Of a stretch of 64,000 nt of DNA, positions 1 to 11,061 are shown piece after piece. Position 1 is the stretch's first letter. The number at the start of each line of letters is the position of its first letter. The notes beneath the pieces were generated by a model. The model worked only from the letters and a program-made list of their open reading frames with translations. It made no database searches and had not been told where the DNA came from. The translations under genes and the position numbers were made by a program. Source of the stretch: Effrenium voratum (lineage: Eukaryota; Sar; Dinophyceae; Suessiales; Symbiodiniaceae); contig CAUJNA010002112.1 in the NCBI GenBank assembly GCA_963377175.1, positions 547,497-611,496 of the forward strand. Direction: 5' to 3'.

Positions 1-42
1 TTTCTGCACATACAGCATGCTTGACTCATCGACATCCAAGAC
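1..42 (-). CDS. Channel gene, possible EF-hand exon cut by window edge
   Basis: After a CAG acceptor the frame reads VLDVDESSMLYVQK up to the window edge. DVDESS resembles the start of an EF-hand calcium-binding loop, and channels of this type in dinoflagellates commonly carry EF-hands after S6. The phase (0) fits the preceding exon if that exon ends at 1,084. The exon is short and truncated, so this is a tentative call. Confidence 0.45.
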
Positions 43-294
43 CTGGTGCGCATGCTAGCAAGAAGGTAAGTTAAGCTTCGAATCGAGCAAGCAGCTTCAA
101 GGAACACCTGTACCCTTTCAGTCAGCCGTCACTGGCACGCACCTGAGATGCTCCCGTCTTTTTTTGTTCAAGGCCCAACTCATTGGCCAGACGATACAAA
201 ACCCCCCAGCCACAAACACGGAAGACAATGTTCCTTTAAAACGGACCCTGTGGGTTCAGCAAGAAAAATGATGTAATCTTGGTTGACGTTGGAA

Positions 295-395
295 GGGGAG
301 CAAAAATATAAATGTTAGCAGTTAAGTGGGGATTTCCCACTAAGCCACAATAATTAGGCAAACATGTAAAATGTTTCCCAACAACAACCATGTAA
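295..395. repeat. Family I repeat
   Basis: GGGGAGCAAAAATATAAATG, TTAGCAGTTAAGTGGGGATT, ACCACAATAA and ATGTAAAATGTTTCCCAAC define the family. Confidence 0.75.
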
Positions 396-834
396 TTAGC
401 TTGCCGCCTACATAAGTATGATGTACCAAGTTGCAACCCAGAACCCGGAAACTCACATGCCCCTTGCAGCCTTCAAAATTAAAAAGGCACGGCTTCAGCC
501 GACCGACCCGGATGGTCGCCATGGTGGCAACGAGAACAGAAATTCCTTTTAACAGCCCCCCCCCAACAAAATAAAGCAAAACAGTGAATACCTCGGGAAC
601 CCTGAAAGCCGTAAGCGTGTCAGGTCTCACTGTTTGCTCAACTCGTAGATGTCATTGGTGTTTTTGCCCGTCAGTTCTTGCGGCGACAGAGATGCACACC
701 TCAAGTCTCAAGCTACGCTGAGATAAACCAAAAAAAAACAAATCCACCCTGGGAATTTAGCTTCAGGCAGGTAACGAACAACTGGTGGCTTAGGTTTTCC
801 CAGCCCGAACAGGGTTTTCACAGACCCTTCTACT
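396..834. other. Intron or flank without recognised gene
   Basis: Holds a C9 tract near 557 and no motif I recognise; open frames here have no codon bias. Confidence 0.5.
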
Positions 835-960
835 GGGCTGTCCCTTTATCGATCCCTTGCTAACAAGTTGAACTTGTGGGCTAACTGGAAACCCAACCAA
901 ACAACAAAAATGATAAAACCATCTAAAAACCAAAGGAACCGGATGGCTGGGAACCACGAA
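835..960. repeat. Family J repeat
   Basis: Begins CTGGGCTGTCCC..GATCCC, then an inner palindrome around GTTGAACTTGTGGGC, A-rich stretch and GGATGGCTGGGAACCACG. Reference copy for the family. Confidence 0.75.
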
Positions 961-1083
961 GTCTACACATTGGAAACATGAGGGATGCTTATTTTGTTTG
1001 GTTTGCTCGGACTAAAGTTGGCCGAAGCCCAGATTCCTATAGAGAAAGCCCTTGCAAAATCGGCCTGGGAAGTCGGACGAAGC

Positions 1084-1148
1084 CAAACCCGCCTCAAAGA
1101 GGGACTGCATCTTCTTGATGTGCTGGTTCCGCTTCTTCTCAGTGTTGC
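1084..1148 (-). CDS. Channel gene, C-terminal cytosolic helix exon
   Basis: Reads NTEKKRNQHIKKMQSLFEAG, a basic amphipathic helix of the type that leads from S6 to an EF-hand region in dinoflagellate channels (KKM..LFE). It enters in phase 1, completing an Arg codon with the previous exon, after an AAAG acceptor. Two GC donors are possible: GCTTCG after 1,084 (phase 0, matches the edge exon) or GCCGAT after 1,065, which would add six codons. Low-coordinate neighbours are intron. Confidence 0.85.
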
Positions 1149-1507
1149 CTTTGCCAGAATCCAAAAAAGCAATCCCAGGCGTGAGAGACATTTCAGGCTC
1201 CCCTTCTCCACACGTTGCTGATGCATCGCCTCACCAAAAATATGGACTCTCAAGCCACCAATTGAATTGGGTTGTGAAAAATTGGGGGTGGGGGGGACAT
1301 TATGAATCCAACTTGCAAACGTGGTGGATCACTACCACACCATCTGGCATGTGGATCAAGGATTGTCTTTGAACAGCACGATTGACGGGAATCATATATA
1401 CATTGGACCCTGCCCCCACCCAGCAGCAGCGGATGATGGACATTTAGATCAACCACCACTCAAATGGTCTTCCAAATTGTGGACTGTTGGTGTTTGGGGG
1501 AAGGGTC

Positions 1508-1509
1508 CA

Positions 1510-1540
<31 letters not shown>

Positions 1541-1546
1541 ATTATA
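1508..1546. repeat. AT microsatellite
   Basis: Alternating TA interrupted once by GT. Confidence 0.9.
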
Positions 1547-1564
1547 CACACACACGTCTGGAAA

Positions 1565-1860
1565 CCTGTCACTTGGCCTCACAGTTCCTGCAGTTGCAGA
1601 CTGGAAGTTGGACAAAAAAGACCCAACAGCTCCGGGCAACCCTCATCCCTCTCGCTCGAATCATGTTTTTAAAACACAAATGCGAAAGCGCGACCCAACA
1701 TGGGAACCAAGATGAGCCATGATCCTGCAGTTGCAGTCTGGAAGTTGGACAAAAAAGGCCCAACTGCTCAGGGCAACCCTCATCCCTCTCGCTCGAATAA
1801 AATTCTTAAAACAAAATGCGAAAGCGCGACCCAACATGGGCACCAAGATGAGCCATGATC
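1565..1860. repeat. Tandem duplication of about 150 bases
   Basis: CCTGCAGTTGCAGACTGGAA...GATGAGCCATGATC occurs twice in a row (about 1,588-1,722 and 1,723-1,860) with few differences. Confidence 0.8.
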
Positions 1861-2089
1861 ATAACCTGGTATTTTAACGGCATACCCAAAGTCATTGAAG
1901 ATTAAGAGGGCGGAATATCCGCACACATTTATGGCTAGGACTATCCCTTACTAAGCTTCCTCTCGCATTGAGGCCGATTCATCTGCGAGTCTGCTGGAAG
2001 TCGCTCCAGGATACGAAACCTCGTCCCGGTTATAGGCTTCCCGCGGTTTCGAAAGGCTGGTTCCCATAGATACTAAATGGAAAAGGGAA

Positions 2090-2190
2090 ATCTCAAGGGC
2101 TACCTTCTTCATTCTTGGGATCCGAATCTTTTTGAGGAAACCATCCACAAACCAAAAGAATGGTTGAAAAGAATGGTTGGAATCAAGCCC
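2090..2190. repeat. Family E element, diverged
   Basis: Family E ends CTAGGGGTTGATTCC and GGAATCAACCCCTAG, with inner AGAAAGAAGGATCCCTGGAA. This copy: GGCTACCTTCTTCATTCTTG to GGAATCAAGCCCTAG. Confidence 0.65.
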
Positions 2191-2247
2191 TAGAATAACT
2201 AGGCTGATCGTTTTCAGATCCCCCGCTAAAAGTCACTTTTTGTTGGC

Positions 2248-2377
2248 TAAGGTACCTTCCGTTTCCATTCTTTCCAGGGATCCTTCTTTCTAGAAAACCT
2301 CCTGAAACCGAGGGAAAACGGATCCTGTTTTTGGAAAGAACGATGGTTAAAAAGAATGTGGAATCAACCCCTAGAAG
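2248..2377. repeat. Family E element
   Basis: GGTACCTTCCGTTTCCATTC to GGAATCAACCCCTAG. Confidence 0.82.
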
Positions 2378-2609
2378 GTTGTTGGGAATGAACCTAGGGA
2401 TTCCACTAAAGGAAACCAGATGGGATGGGTCTTAGGACCCCTTTTGCCTGGTTCGTTGTTTAAAGAGAAGCTAGCGGCAAACCGACGCCCTGCCACCAGA
2501 AACCGATAGAACATAGACTGCCCACTCCAATACCCGACCGGCAAAACAGATAGGGGTTCACCTAAAACTGATACCCCGGCAATATCGACCCTCCGCGGAG
2601 ATACGGGGC

Positions 2610-2673
2610 GTATCTGTTGGTTCAGGCGGCGCATCATGATCTTGTCGTCATTCTCGGCCGCTGAAAACGTCTC
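2610..2673 (-). CDS. Channel gene, post-S6 exon
   Basis: Reads ETFSAAENDDKIMMRRLNQQ followed by an Ile and a split Arg codon. The pattern ETF..A..DD.IMM is the characteristic sequence immediately after S6 in this channel family. Acceptor is TTAG; the donor is GCCCCG. The exon is 64 nt and its phase 1 end matches the following exon exactly. Confidence 0.9.
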
Positions 2674-3049
2674 CTAACCGCTGGGAGATTATGTATAACC
2701 TACATACTTAGTGGAGTTAGCTTTGTCATTCAAGGGTGACCCAAGGGTATATAGGGCGTCTTGTTTCAGATTGGACCCCCAAAATGGCTGGCGTTCCTTG
2801 TGGTTTCCCTTCAAACCACCAAAAAAGGCATACACGCAAGAAAGACACACCCAATATGAATAGGTGCTACACGAGTAATACTCGAAGCACCAAGCACAAC
2901 ACTTCAGGCACAGCATGCACCTCGAGACGTCTCATGGTTTTGTCAGCCCAAGTTGGTTTGGCTAAACAAAAAGAACTGGCGCACAGGGCCCATGGGTTTC
3001 AACCCATGGGCTCCGAACTCGGATGCTCCACAGGAATGTCCTTCACTTG

Positions 3050-3170
3050 GTTGCTGGCGAACCCCCCTGCAAAAAGTGAATAACTGTTTGGGGGTTTAGT
3101 GGAAAACCCAACTTGATTTCAACCAAAAAAGTTAAAGTTTAAAGATCCAACCCAATAGCAGTCAACTTCA
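3050..3170. repeat. Family J-like repeat
   Basis: Variant with CCCCCCTGCAAAAAGTGAAT and GATCCAACCCAATAGCAGTC; the same variant recurs at 5,135 and 36,724. Confidence 0.7.
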
Positions 3171-3675
3171 GTGCAAATCGGAACCGGCGTCTTAGAATCC
3201 CATGAAAACCATACCCCTGACTGGGCATTCTAAAAAGATGGCAGAGCTCGCTAAGCTCCCGCAGAGCTCCCGAATGCCCAGAAGGCTGCACTTGTTGATT
3301 GCCCCAAAGTAGACTCAAACCCAAGGGTTTCTCTTTTGGGGACTTGGGGACAACCACCCCTGGGATTAAGTATAAATTGGGCGGGAATCAACAATTCTGA
3401 CTAAAAGAGGTGTCTGGGAACAACCAACAAATTATGAATCCGTAGTTGGCTTCCTTTAGGGGAAATCTGAAAAGAAGACATGGGAGCAATTCTCAGTGGA
3501 TGCATTTACCTGTATAGTAGCTAACCAAGGAATCCACCCTTTCCAACCCAAACGACCGGTAACTGGGAGCCACTACGAGGACAGTTCGACAAATTCCGGA
3601 CTCTTCGGCCAATTGGGGTCATTTCGACAAATATTGACTGGATGACTATTCGGCGAATTGGCACCGGAAAAAAAA

Positions 3676-3716
3676 ATATCAAAATAATAATAATAATAAT
3701 AATAATAATAATCAAC
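3676..3716. repeat. AAT microsatellite
   Basis: Ten or more AAT units. Confidence 0.9.
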
Positions 3717-3848
3717 AACACACACACAACACCTTACCCTCCGCATCAGTGGGTTGTCCCTCCATTGCAGGGGTTACGAGGTTGACCTCAACATGGGCCC
3801 TGAGGGCTCGCGCTGGAATCGATGCGTTTGTTGCATCGACTCTCATAT

Positions 3849-3979
3849 TTCTAGGGGTTGATTCCAACCATTCTTTTTAACCATCGTTCTGTTCCAAAAC
3901 CGGATCCGTTTTTTACGGGGTTTCCGGAGGATGTCTAGAAAGAAGGATCCCTGGAAAGAATGGGGAAGCTACCCCTTGA
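3849..3979. repeat. Family E element, opposite orientation
   Basis: TTTCTAGGGGTTGATTCCAA to GAATGGGGAAGCTACCCC. Confidence 0.82.
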
Positions 3980-4161
3980 ATATTCATCAACCACTCCTTT
4001 TTATTCATAGGGTGGGGGGTCCCTCAAGTGATCTCTTGTTTTTTTCCCAGGTTTCACCCAGGGTGACACCGGGACCCCAATAAATAAACCGGTTGCAATG
4101 AGTCTTTTATGGGGTGAACTATATAAAAGGCATCGACTCCCTTCGACTCCCAGTGCCCGTC

Positions 4162-4212
4162 CTTGAGGAAAACGCCGTTGATCACCGCCAGCAAGGCATA
4201 GCCCACCGTGAT
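4162..4212 (-). CDS. Channel gene, S6 exon
   Basis: A 51-nt exon encoding ITVGYALLAVINGVFLK, the pore-lining S6 helix; AVINGVF is the conserved inner-gate region of these channels. Acceptor CTCGAG, donor GACGGG (a GA donor). The same GACGGG donor follows the exons at 21,340 and 40,280. Both junctions are phase 0 and join HK upstream to ETF downstream. Confidence 0.93.
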
Positions 4213-4269
4213 CTCGAGAAGCCGAAGACCCGAAAAGTCGAGTGCCGAGTCGGGGCGATCGGGTACGTC

Positions 4270-4360
4270 AGGTAAGTGGTGAGTAAGCCATGTTATAACC
4301 CACGGAACGGAGACTTATAACCATAAGTGGGTTGTAAGCAGGCTTACGAACCACTTACGA
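4270..4360. repeat. Hairpin next to the S6 exon
   Basis: GTAAGTGGTGAGTAAGCC with ATAACCCAC pairs with GTGGGTTGTAAGCAGGC and TTACGAACCACTTAC; a unique stem of about 35 bases. Confidence 0.65.
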
Positions 4361-4382
4361 AGTACCATGCCCCTCTAAGTAG

Positions 4383-4478
4383 AGGAGTCTCCACGACCCT
4401 TGAAAATGGTTGGTCATGACACAAAATAATTGGGGGTGCTGGACCTATGTTTGAAGGGGCAGAAGGAGACTGCAGGTA
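4383..4478. repeat. Family A palindrome, degenerate
   Basis: Family A is a 90-100 bp hairpin whose arms read CCTGGAGTCTCCATGACCCT and its complement. Here the left arm is GGAGTCTCCACGACCCTTG and the right arm is worn. Confidence 0.65.
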
Positions 4479-5046
4479 AATTCAGGCGGAAGGAGGCTCA
4501 GGAAGGCCCGGACCGCCTAATGACCTCAAAGGTCGATATGCAAAATCTCCCTAGTTCGGCCACGATGCTAAGAGCTATTACTTACCTGGAAAAAAACCCA
4601 ACACGTCCCCCCAAATAAGTCAGGGTTCTGACCAGGTCAGAACACCACTTAAGACCAACATTCAATTCAAGGGAGCCAAAAGGAGAAGACATACCAATGC
4701 CCAAGGGGGGTCGAATTTGTCTCTCCTGAGCTAAAAAGTCCCGGGCCCTTACTATGTCTTATCCACTCGGTTCGACTTCCTCCCACCAGTTCCTTATATA
4801 AAGAAAAGCAAACAAATGGAAAAGGGAAGGGCGCCTCCTGCGTCGTTGCCCTGGTTCGAGCACCTTCTAATCTAAGGTACTTTAACCCCTCGAAAGATTC
4901 TACCAGCCCTCCCCCCCAAAAAAAGGAGCATCCCCAACGGGCCCGCTTTATACTTACCCTCTCTTCCATGAATCCTTCGTCTCGAACGCCTACCCGGAAA
5001 AAGCCGAGCCCAACTTCCCCGTGTCTTCCGGCGGTTTCTCTTGCGC

Positions 5047-5101
5047 CTTGTGCAGGATGGAGAAGACGCAAAAGGCTTCGTGGACGTGGTCCTGCAACAG
5101 C
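5047..5101 (-). CDS. Channel gene, post-filter and start of S6
   Basis: Encodes LLQDHVHEAFCVFSILHK after completing an Arg codon with the filter exon. This is the segment that follows the selectivity filter and leads into S6 (pattern R.LL..HV.EAF..F). Acceptor CCGCAG, donor GCGCAA. Reading on through the donor gives a hydrophilic tail and a stop within about 20 codons, as expected for intron. Confidence 0.9.
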
Positions 5102-5134
5102 CTGCGGTATGAACGAACGAGGACGCGACTTGGT

Positions 5135-5250
5135 TGCTGTTAACCCCCCTGCAAAAACTTTAACTGCTTGGGGGTTTAGTGGAAACCTCTTGATTTCAAC
5201 CAAAAAGTTCAAGTCTAAAGATCCAACCCTAATAGCAGTCCAGGAGATGG
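5135..5250. repeat. Family J-like repeat
   Basis: Same variant as at 3,050, starting 34 bases above the post-filter exon. Confidence 0.7.
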
Positions 5251-6800
5251 AGAACCTGAAAGAACTTTTTGCCTGGAGTCCCGGGATCTCACCCTTGAAA
5301 GAAAAATAGGGCCGCGACTCCGAAATGTGTTGGGTCATGGCTAACTATTTTTTGAAGGGTGGAAGACTCCAGGTACCCATACAAAGGGAACTGTCCAACC
5401 GTACGTTTGGGGCAAGAACTATTCTTTTAGTTGGAGTTTTGAGGGTCCAGGTACACTGAGTGGATCCAGTGGCACCTGGACCCGGAAAAACAAAAAAACT
5501 GCCATAAAAAGGTTGGAATTCATAAATTCCATATTTGTTATGTTGTATAGTAATAGCTTTTTTGCTTTGAAGTGTTTTGTTCACAGGGGAACAACTTAAA
5601 AGAAGACGTGGGAGCAGATTCCCAGTGGATGCATTCGCCTGGTAGGTAGGCAAGGGCTTGCCTCGGCTCTGGGACAGGGTTTAGGGAGTGATAACTCCCA
5701 CAAGGCAGCTAGGCCGAAACAAGTGATGCCCAAAACCGCCGAACAAGTAAAATGTTGGGTCTCCCAGAGTCATGGAGTGGTTGACAGGTGAGTGAAATGA
5801 GGCCCCCTGGGGCATCTGCAGGGTAAGCCCCCACGGACTGAGTTGCGACTCTCTTGGAGCTGTGGCCACAAGGCCAAGGAATCTTGCAACGCACATCTGC
5901 CGAGGACTTGCGCGTGAAGGTGCAAATGGTGGTGTTCCTTTTACTTCCCTAGCAAAAAGGGGTACCCTCAAAAAAAGACACCCGGTTGTTTACCACTCTC
6001 CTGCTGGTTTCCCTTTCAAGGGGGTCCACGGTCTGGGTAGAAGACAGTGTTTTTAAGCTTCCGTCTCTTAAACTAACCCTCGCTGCACGCTGCAAGCAAT
6101 CGCATGATCAGTACAGGGCGCAAACGTGAGCCGAACACACAAAACCCCAACCCCCGCGCCTGAGATCTTGGGGTTAAGCCCCTGCATACATGAGCTCCCT
6201 TGTACCAACAAAAGCAACCCAGCATGAGTAAGGTACCAGTCCCTACCCTTTCCATGCGATAGCGGAAGAGTGGCAAATAACACGATGAGGCCAAAACCAA
6301 CCACGACACCAATGCAAACAGTTCTCACTTGCCGAGCTGAAATATCAGGGAATCAACCGCATGTGGGCGGGGCACATCTTATTTCGAAGAACCCCCGCAC
6401 GTAGCTGCAAAAAGCAATATGATAATATGAACAAACACAAATGGTTCAAATACAATAAGCATCTATGTGTATATGTGATAGGTAGACCAGGCGTGTATAC
6501 CTATACATATAGCGCACATATATATATATACACACACTTTTACTTGTAGGTACTATTCTCATAACATATCACAGGGATTTCACCCCATAACTTTGAGCAA
6601 GACTCTTTTTAAGAGGCATTTTGAGGGTCCAGGTGCATTGACTCTTTCTACCGGACCACAATACATTGACCTGGACTCTCAAACTCCCATAACAAAAGAA
6701 GACATTATCCAAACGGCAAAAACCAACGTTTAAGTTGGAGTGTTGAGGCTTCAGGGACATTGACTCTTTCTACCGGACCACACGTCTACAGTCTACATTG
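5250..6800. other. Filter to post-filter intron
   Basis: Scattered remnants of family D (GAGGGTCCAGGT at 5,444, 6,628 and 6,670) and a 22-base AT run at 6,517; nothing coding seen. Confidence 0.5.
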
Positions 6801-6814
6801 ACATTTGTTTATCT

Positions 6815-6912
6815 GGCTGTGGGTCAAACATAGGCACTCCAAATGGCTTGCCCTAAGTGGAAACATGGACCAAAACCGGGCCCAATTCCTGATTGAATTT
6901 TGACCCATACCC
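6815..6912. repeat. Family F palindrome
   Basis: Family F arms are GGCTGTGGGTCAAA and TTTGACCCATACCC around GGAAACATGGACCAAAA. This copy is complete. Confidence 0.78.
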
Positions 6913-6919
6913 ATTTATT

Positions 6920-7014
6920 CCTGGAGTCTCCTTCTGAACCTTTGAAAAAAGGTCCTTCCCAAAAGCAAGGGTCATGACCTCTTTTTCTAGGGGTCAGATT
7001 CGGAGACTCTAGGT
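6920..7014. repeat. Family A palindrome
   Basis: CCTGGAGTCTCCTTCTGAAC to GGAGACTCTAGGT; follows a family F copy directly. Confidence 0.8.
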
Positions 7015-7172
7015 TCACATTGCTACCCTCCCTAACCACTAACTTGGCACCTGACAGGGGGTCAGGTAGAAGAGGAAATTCATCTTCCACCCTCCCACAG
7101 GTGCCTTCTGTTACTAAAAGGAGGCTACCCAAAAGCATCCGGGAATGTCTTGGTGACCTGGTGCCAAGGGGC

Positions 7173-7207
7173 CGCGCCACTGGGGGCCAGTTGCCCAGAG
7201 TGATCTC
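7173..7207 (-). CDS. Channel gene, selectivity-filter exon
   Basis: A 35-nt exon encoding EITLGNWPPVA plus two bases of Arg. FEITLGNW.P.AR is the filter and second pore segment of dinoflagellate single-domain channels; the Glu after the pore helix is the likely filter acid. Acceptor CCGAG, GC donor GCCCCT, phase 2 end that matches the single G opening the next exon. Part of this interval is palindromic repeat on the other strand's reading, but the exon motif is unambiguous. Confidence 0.88.
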
Positions 7208-8136
7208 CTCGGATTTGCTTTTCCATTGGGCGCTCTTCCAGCAAAACGGTCGGAGCAACCTGGGATTTGAGGGCGCTACATGTGGTCAGGTCCCAAAACA
7301 TGCCATGGGTCTGCATCAAAGCATCGAAAACCCTTAGGGTAAAGGGAACTTCATTATGGAAGGTGTTGGACCTCAAAAAGGGCCTTTTTGAGGGTCCAAC
7401 AGCTGGGCTCCTTTTCTTGCCCTGAGGGTGACCAATGGTCGTTTTATCACCTGGACCCTCAAAGCCATAAACAAGTTGGATGTTGCAACCCATTTTAAAG
7501 GGCCCCGGCATGAGCCATGGGCAAAGCATCCAGCACCAACCACACCTGAACATTTGCCTCAACGAACCCCAGCAAAACATGAGAATGTTAGCCCCGGATG
7601 AATCAGGCAATCCTACACATGGGGGCCGTCACCCACCAAAGTGAAGCATACCCATCGCGTCGTATTCATCAACCAGGGAAGGGTTAATGAATCCGGGGTC
7701 GACATGAGTCATAATCAGAACCTGGTGTTAAAATGGTCTACCCAGAACGGTGTAAAGATTAAAAGAGGCGGCTGCACCCGGTTACGGGTGGGATGTTCCC
7801 TTAACCTTCGTCTGCTCGGGTTTTGAGGACGTGGCTTCCTTCCGGACCATACTAGAGCTTCATCATGGGTGAGTTTGCTTTACATGTTCCCAGCTGGACA
7901 AAAAAATCCAAAGCCATCAGAGGCGAGTTTCTGGACCCTCAAACCCCCAAAAAGATTGGCATCCGCCAACCGCAGGTTTGCGCCAGAACCAAACTACAAG
8001 GGAACTTAAGTCCATGTTGTTCAAAAGGCTAATAATCAAATGAGACCCCTCCTCTCCAACAAAAATAGGGGAACTTACTTTATTTGGACAAACAAATCGT
8101 CAGTGTCTCGCGGCTCCCCGAGACTGGACAAGTCTC

Positions 8137-8187
8137 GAACATGGTTAAGACAGCTCTGGAGCAGGTGCCGAAGTAGAGGAAGAGCTC
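8137..8187 (-). CDS. Channel gene, pore-helix exon
   Basis: 51 nt encoding ELFLYFGTCSRAVLTMF. YFGT.SRA.LTMF is the conserved pore helix of this channel group. Acceptor TGCAG; the donor chosen is GAGACT (GA type) because it joins in frame to EITLGNW. The exon could be extended by E-T-C-P to a GT donor at 8,124, but the resulting junction would lose the filter motif. Confidence 0.92.
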
Positions 8188-8730
8188 CTGCATTCAGGAT
8201 GCTCGTTCTAGCCATGCAAGGTGACGTCCAAAGCCACTCAAAAGTTGGACATATGCGGACCGGCGTTGGCCGCGAAGAAAAATCTGCCGTGCGTCAAAAA
8301 AGAACGGGGACCTTCTCACATGGTTGGTTTATCTCCTTGCCGGGGTTTCGGGGGATGGGAACCCGGTTCGGGTCCCGGTCAACCATGTCAGTCTGTTGCA
8401 TACGCAAAACTGGCTCGCATGAATGGAAGACATGCTTGGCTTAATTTAGCTTATGTTGGAGTTGAGGGAAAATGGGTCGGCATAAAATGAACAACGAGGA
8501 AACATCACACCATTAATCTAAAAATGGGCCTACCTTGTATAAGGGGGAGAGGGGGCGGGGTGTGGCCTTGCCCATGGAGCAAGTGGGTTCCCATAAATGG
8601 AGATCTCCAGGGGTCGAACCCCCCCTGCTGGGAAATTTGGCTTCCTGTGGCCTTCTGATCAGTAGTCAGATTGGTTGGGCTGGAGAGTGGAGGGGCAGCG
8701 AAGCTAAGTCTTGGGATTCCCAGAAAGAAC

Positions 8731-8833
8731 ACCTGGACCCTCATACTTCCGACGTAAACCTGGGCTATTGCCCTACAAAATGATGCTGTGAGTTCCCTTT
8801 GTTCTGGGTACAGTAGCCTGAGGGTCCAGGTAC
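8731..8833. repeat. Family D element
   Basis: Family D is about 90-110 bp with ends CCTGGACCCTCAAACTACCC and TTTTGAGGGTCCAGG. Here the middle is shortened; ends CACCTGGACCCTCA and TGAGGGTCCAGGT. Confidence 0.75.
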
Positions 8834-9039
8834 CGCAAGCAAGCTTGTTGTTCACCAGCCATAAATTTTGGGGCAACCCTTGTTTCAGTTGGAATTTTGC
8901 GGGTCCAGGCAGAATTTGGGTGAAGCGAGCCTGAGTTATCCAAGAAGCAGAGTTTGACCCACATCTGGACACAACTTGCTAGTGCTCAGAAGGGATGACC
9001 TTCCGGGTGTTGGGTGGGACCTGAAGGGGATTCCCTTAA

Positions 9040-9132
9040 ACTGAGCTGTCCTAAAAGTTTAACTTTTAGTGGGCTAAATGGAAAACCCCACTAAACACTA
9101 AAAAGCTAAGGAACTGGATGGCTGGGAGCCAC
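9040..9132. repeat. Family J repeat
   Basis: AACTGAGCTGTCC through GCTGGGAGCCACC; the inner AAAGTTTAACTTTTAGTGG palindrome is intact. Confidence 0.75.
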
Positions 9133-9354
9133 CAAGTAATCGGGGTCATTCCAGTTCTCATTCCCTGCCTACCGAACCGATCGCAAGACAAACATGTCAT
9201 ACAGGCCAAAGACATAGAACCACTGGCCACGGTTCCCCCGAGACTTCTACTTTCAAAGCCAAAGCCAAGTGGCTTTTCTCTTGTGGGTAATGTGCAGGGG
9301 GTGGGGGAAAGCACATACATATATTCTAGATTCAAATGTATATGTATAAAAATA

Positions 9355-9378
9355 AAGAGGGAGAGGGAGAGGGAGAGA
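9355..9378. repeat. GGGAGA microsatellite
   Basis: Three to four GAGGGA units. Confidence 0.8.
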
Positions 9379-9510
9379 AAGGACATGGCTAGCCCGAGTG
9401 CAAGTCTTCGGGGGCTAGGTCTGGGATCCTTGACTATATGGGGCTCAAACTCCATCACTACTATCCTCCAGGCGTCAGCAAACCCCCCCCCTCAAGCGCA
9501 AGTGCCTGTA

Positions 9511-9594
9511 CCTGGAGTCTCCACGACCCTTTAAAGATGGGGTCATTACCCAAATTCACAGGGTCATTGTTGAAGGGTCATGGAGACTCCAGGT
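9511..9594. repeat. Family A palindrome fused to family D
   Basis: Intact arms; its right end GGTACC also opens a family D remnant (to 9,656). Confidence 0.85.
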
Positions 9595-9656
9595 ACCCAA
9601 ACTACCCATAGAAAAGGGAATAACCAATTGTTCAGTTGGAGTATTGAGGGTCCAGG
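9594..9656. repeat. Family D remnant
   Basis: AACTACCCATAGAAAAGGGA to TTGAGGGTCCAGG, sharing its left edge with family A. Confidence 0.7.
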
Positions 9657-10128
9657 TCTTCAAACCGTGACTGCGGAATCAAATTCAAATCCCCGGAGCT
9701 GTGGAACGAACTGGACGGGGAGCTGCCTTTTGATGTTGAACGCAAGCTTGCGGACCCCTGAAATTCTGAAAGCGTCGAAGTCGAAAGTATAGTTATGTCC
9801 AATCAACACGTATTGAACACCCCTTGAAGTGCTGAACACTAACCCTCACGAGAAACCGCATCCCAAAACAAGAAAACCAGGCAATATGGCAGCACCCATT
9901 TCCGAGTTGCGACTCGTGCCCTACCTCTGGACCCCGTTTGGTTCAGCACCCCTCGCGCTTCTTTGCTCTATCCCTCGATGGGCGTCATTAGGTGCTCCTC
10001 AAAATGGGGGGACTTCTTTTGGATGGTACCGCCTTTGTGTCGCTTGGAGGAAACTTGAAACATCAAGGACAACTCATCATTCCGATGATGTCCGATGCTA
10101 AAACACACTAAGATATTACTTGGTGTAC

Positions 10129-10216
10129 CTGGACCCTCAACATTCCAACTTAAACATGTGTTTTACTGCAACCCAAAATTCCGGAATCGGTGAGTTTCCC
10201 CTTTCTTTTCTGGGTA
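10129..10216. repeat. Family D element, inverted
   Basis: CCTGGACCCTCAACATTCCA, reverse of the usual order, through TTTCTGGGTACCC. Confidence 0.7.
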
Positions 10217-10221
10217 CCCTA

Positions 10222-10320
10222 CTAGGTCCTCCAGTAGAGACGCTAGAATAAGGGTGACCCTTTTCTTTTCTGTATATCTATTTTAGTAGGGGGTTGCCCC
10301 CTACCCCGAAAACAGAAACG
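10222..10320. repeat. Family B element, right end lost
   Basis: Family B has inverted ends CTAGGTCC(T/C)CCAGTAG and an internal pyrimidine/purine pair around TTTTAGTAGGGG...CCCTCCCCCAAAA. This copy keeps the left half only. Confidence 0.7.
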
Positions 10321-10817
10321 CTCAACCTTGGCACCAATTGCTGGGGGGCCCTCGCCTAGAAACCGCCTATAGACAAATTCGCCGAGCTTGAGGCTCCAGG
10401 TCCCTGCGCCTTTTGGCCCTCCTTTAGCTTCCCGATAGGAGTCCCAGAGGGCCGACATGTTTTTTTATTTGTTTTTTCCCGGGACCCGTTTGGGGGTCGG
10501 CGCTTTTTTGAGCCAGAACACCAACAACATCTGTTTCCGGGACCCGTTTGGGGGTCGTTTTTTGAGCCAGAACACCAACAGGAAAGCCAAGATCCAGGCT
10601 TCGAGCGACCCCGACACCTGCCAAAGTCCCCGGAGTCTCCAGAATTACAGTGGCCACAATCCCACAGCTACAATTCACACAGACTTCAACCTTTGCAGAG
10701 TTGCCTGTGGGTTGCTTGAGAACATCAACAGGAAAACCAACAAATTTTGGAGGGTCCACACAAAAGGACACAAAAAAACAACTCCCATAGAGCGACCGAA
10801 TTCGAACTTCCGTCCTC

Positions 10818-10862
10818 GTTGGCGTCCTTGAAGGAGACGTCTGTCTGGAAGACGATGGTGTC
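10818..10862 (-). CDS. Channel gene, S5-pore turret exon
   Basis: Encodes DTIVFQTDVSFKDAN, an acidic extracellular turret between S5 and the pore helix. Assigned by position, phase 0 at both ends, G/C-rich third positions and a clean CAG acceptor; the donor is GAGGAC. Turrets are poorly conserved, so the exact ends are less certain than for the helices. Confidence 0.7.
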
Positions 10863-10937
10863 CTGCGCGACCTTCTGCCTTGGCTTTTTTGTGGAACGCC
10901 AAGGGGCGCACCGGACGCATCGCAGAATTTAGATATA

Positions 10938-11056
10938 CCAGGTCCTCCAGTAGAGAGGATAGAATAAGGGTACCCTTTTTCTGTAGTCGATTTTAGTAGA
11001 GGAACCTTCCCCCCCCCAAAAAAAAAAGGTACAAAGGGCAGTACTGGGGGACTTAG
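10938..11056. repeat. Family B element
   Basis: Complete, with a run of A after CCCCCCCC. Confidence 0.8.
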
Positions 11057-11061
11057 TATAT

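Noticed and set aside
4667..5338. 223-codon minus frame
   Set aside because: A different frame from the post-filter exon that it overlaps; the exon frame alone matches the channel family.
8040..8444. 134-codon + strand frame over the pore exon
   Set aside because: Opposite-strand shadow of the pore-helix exon; no domain.
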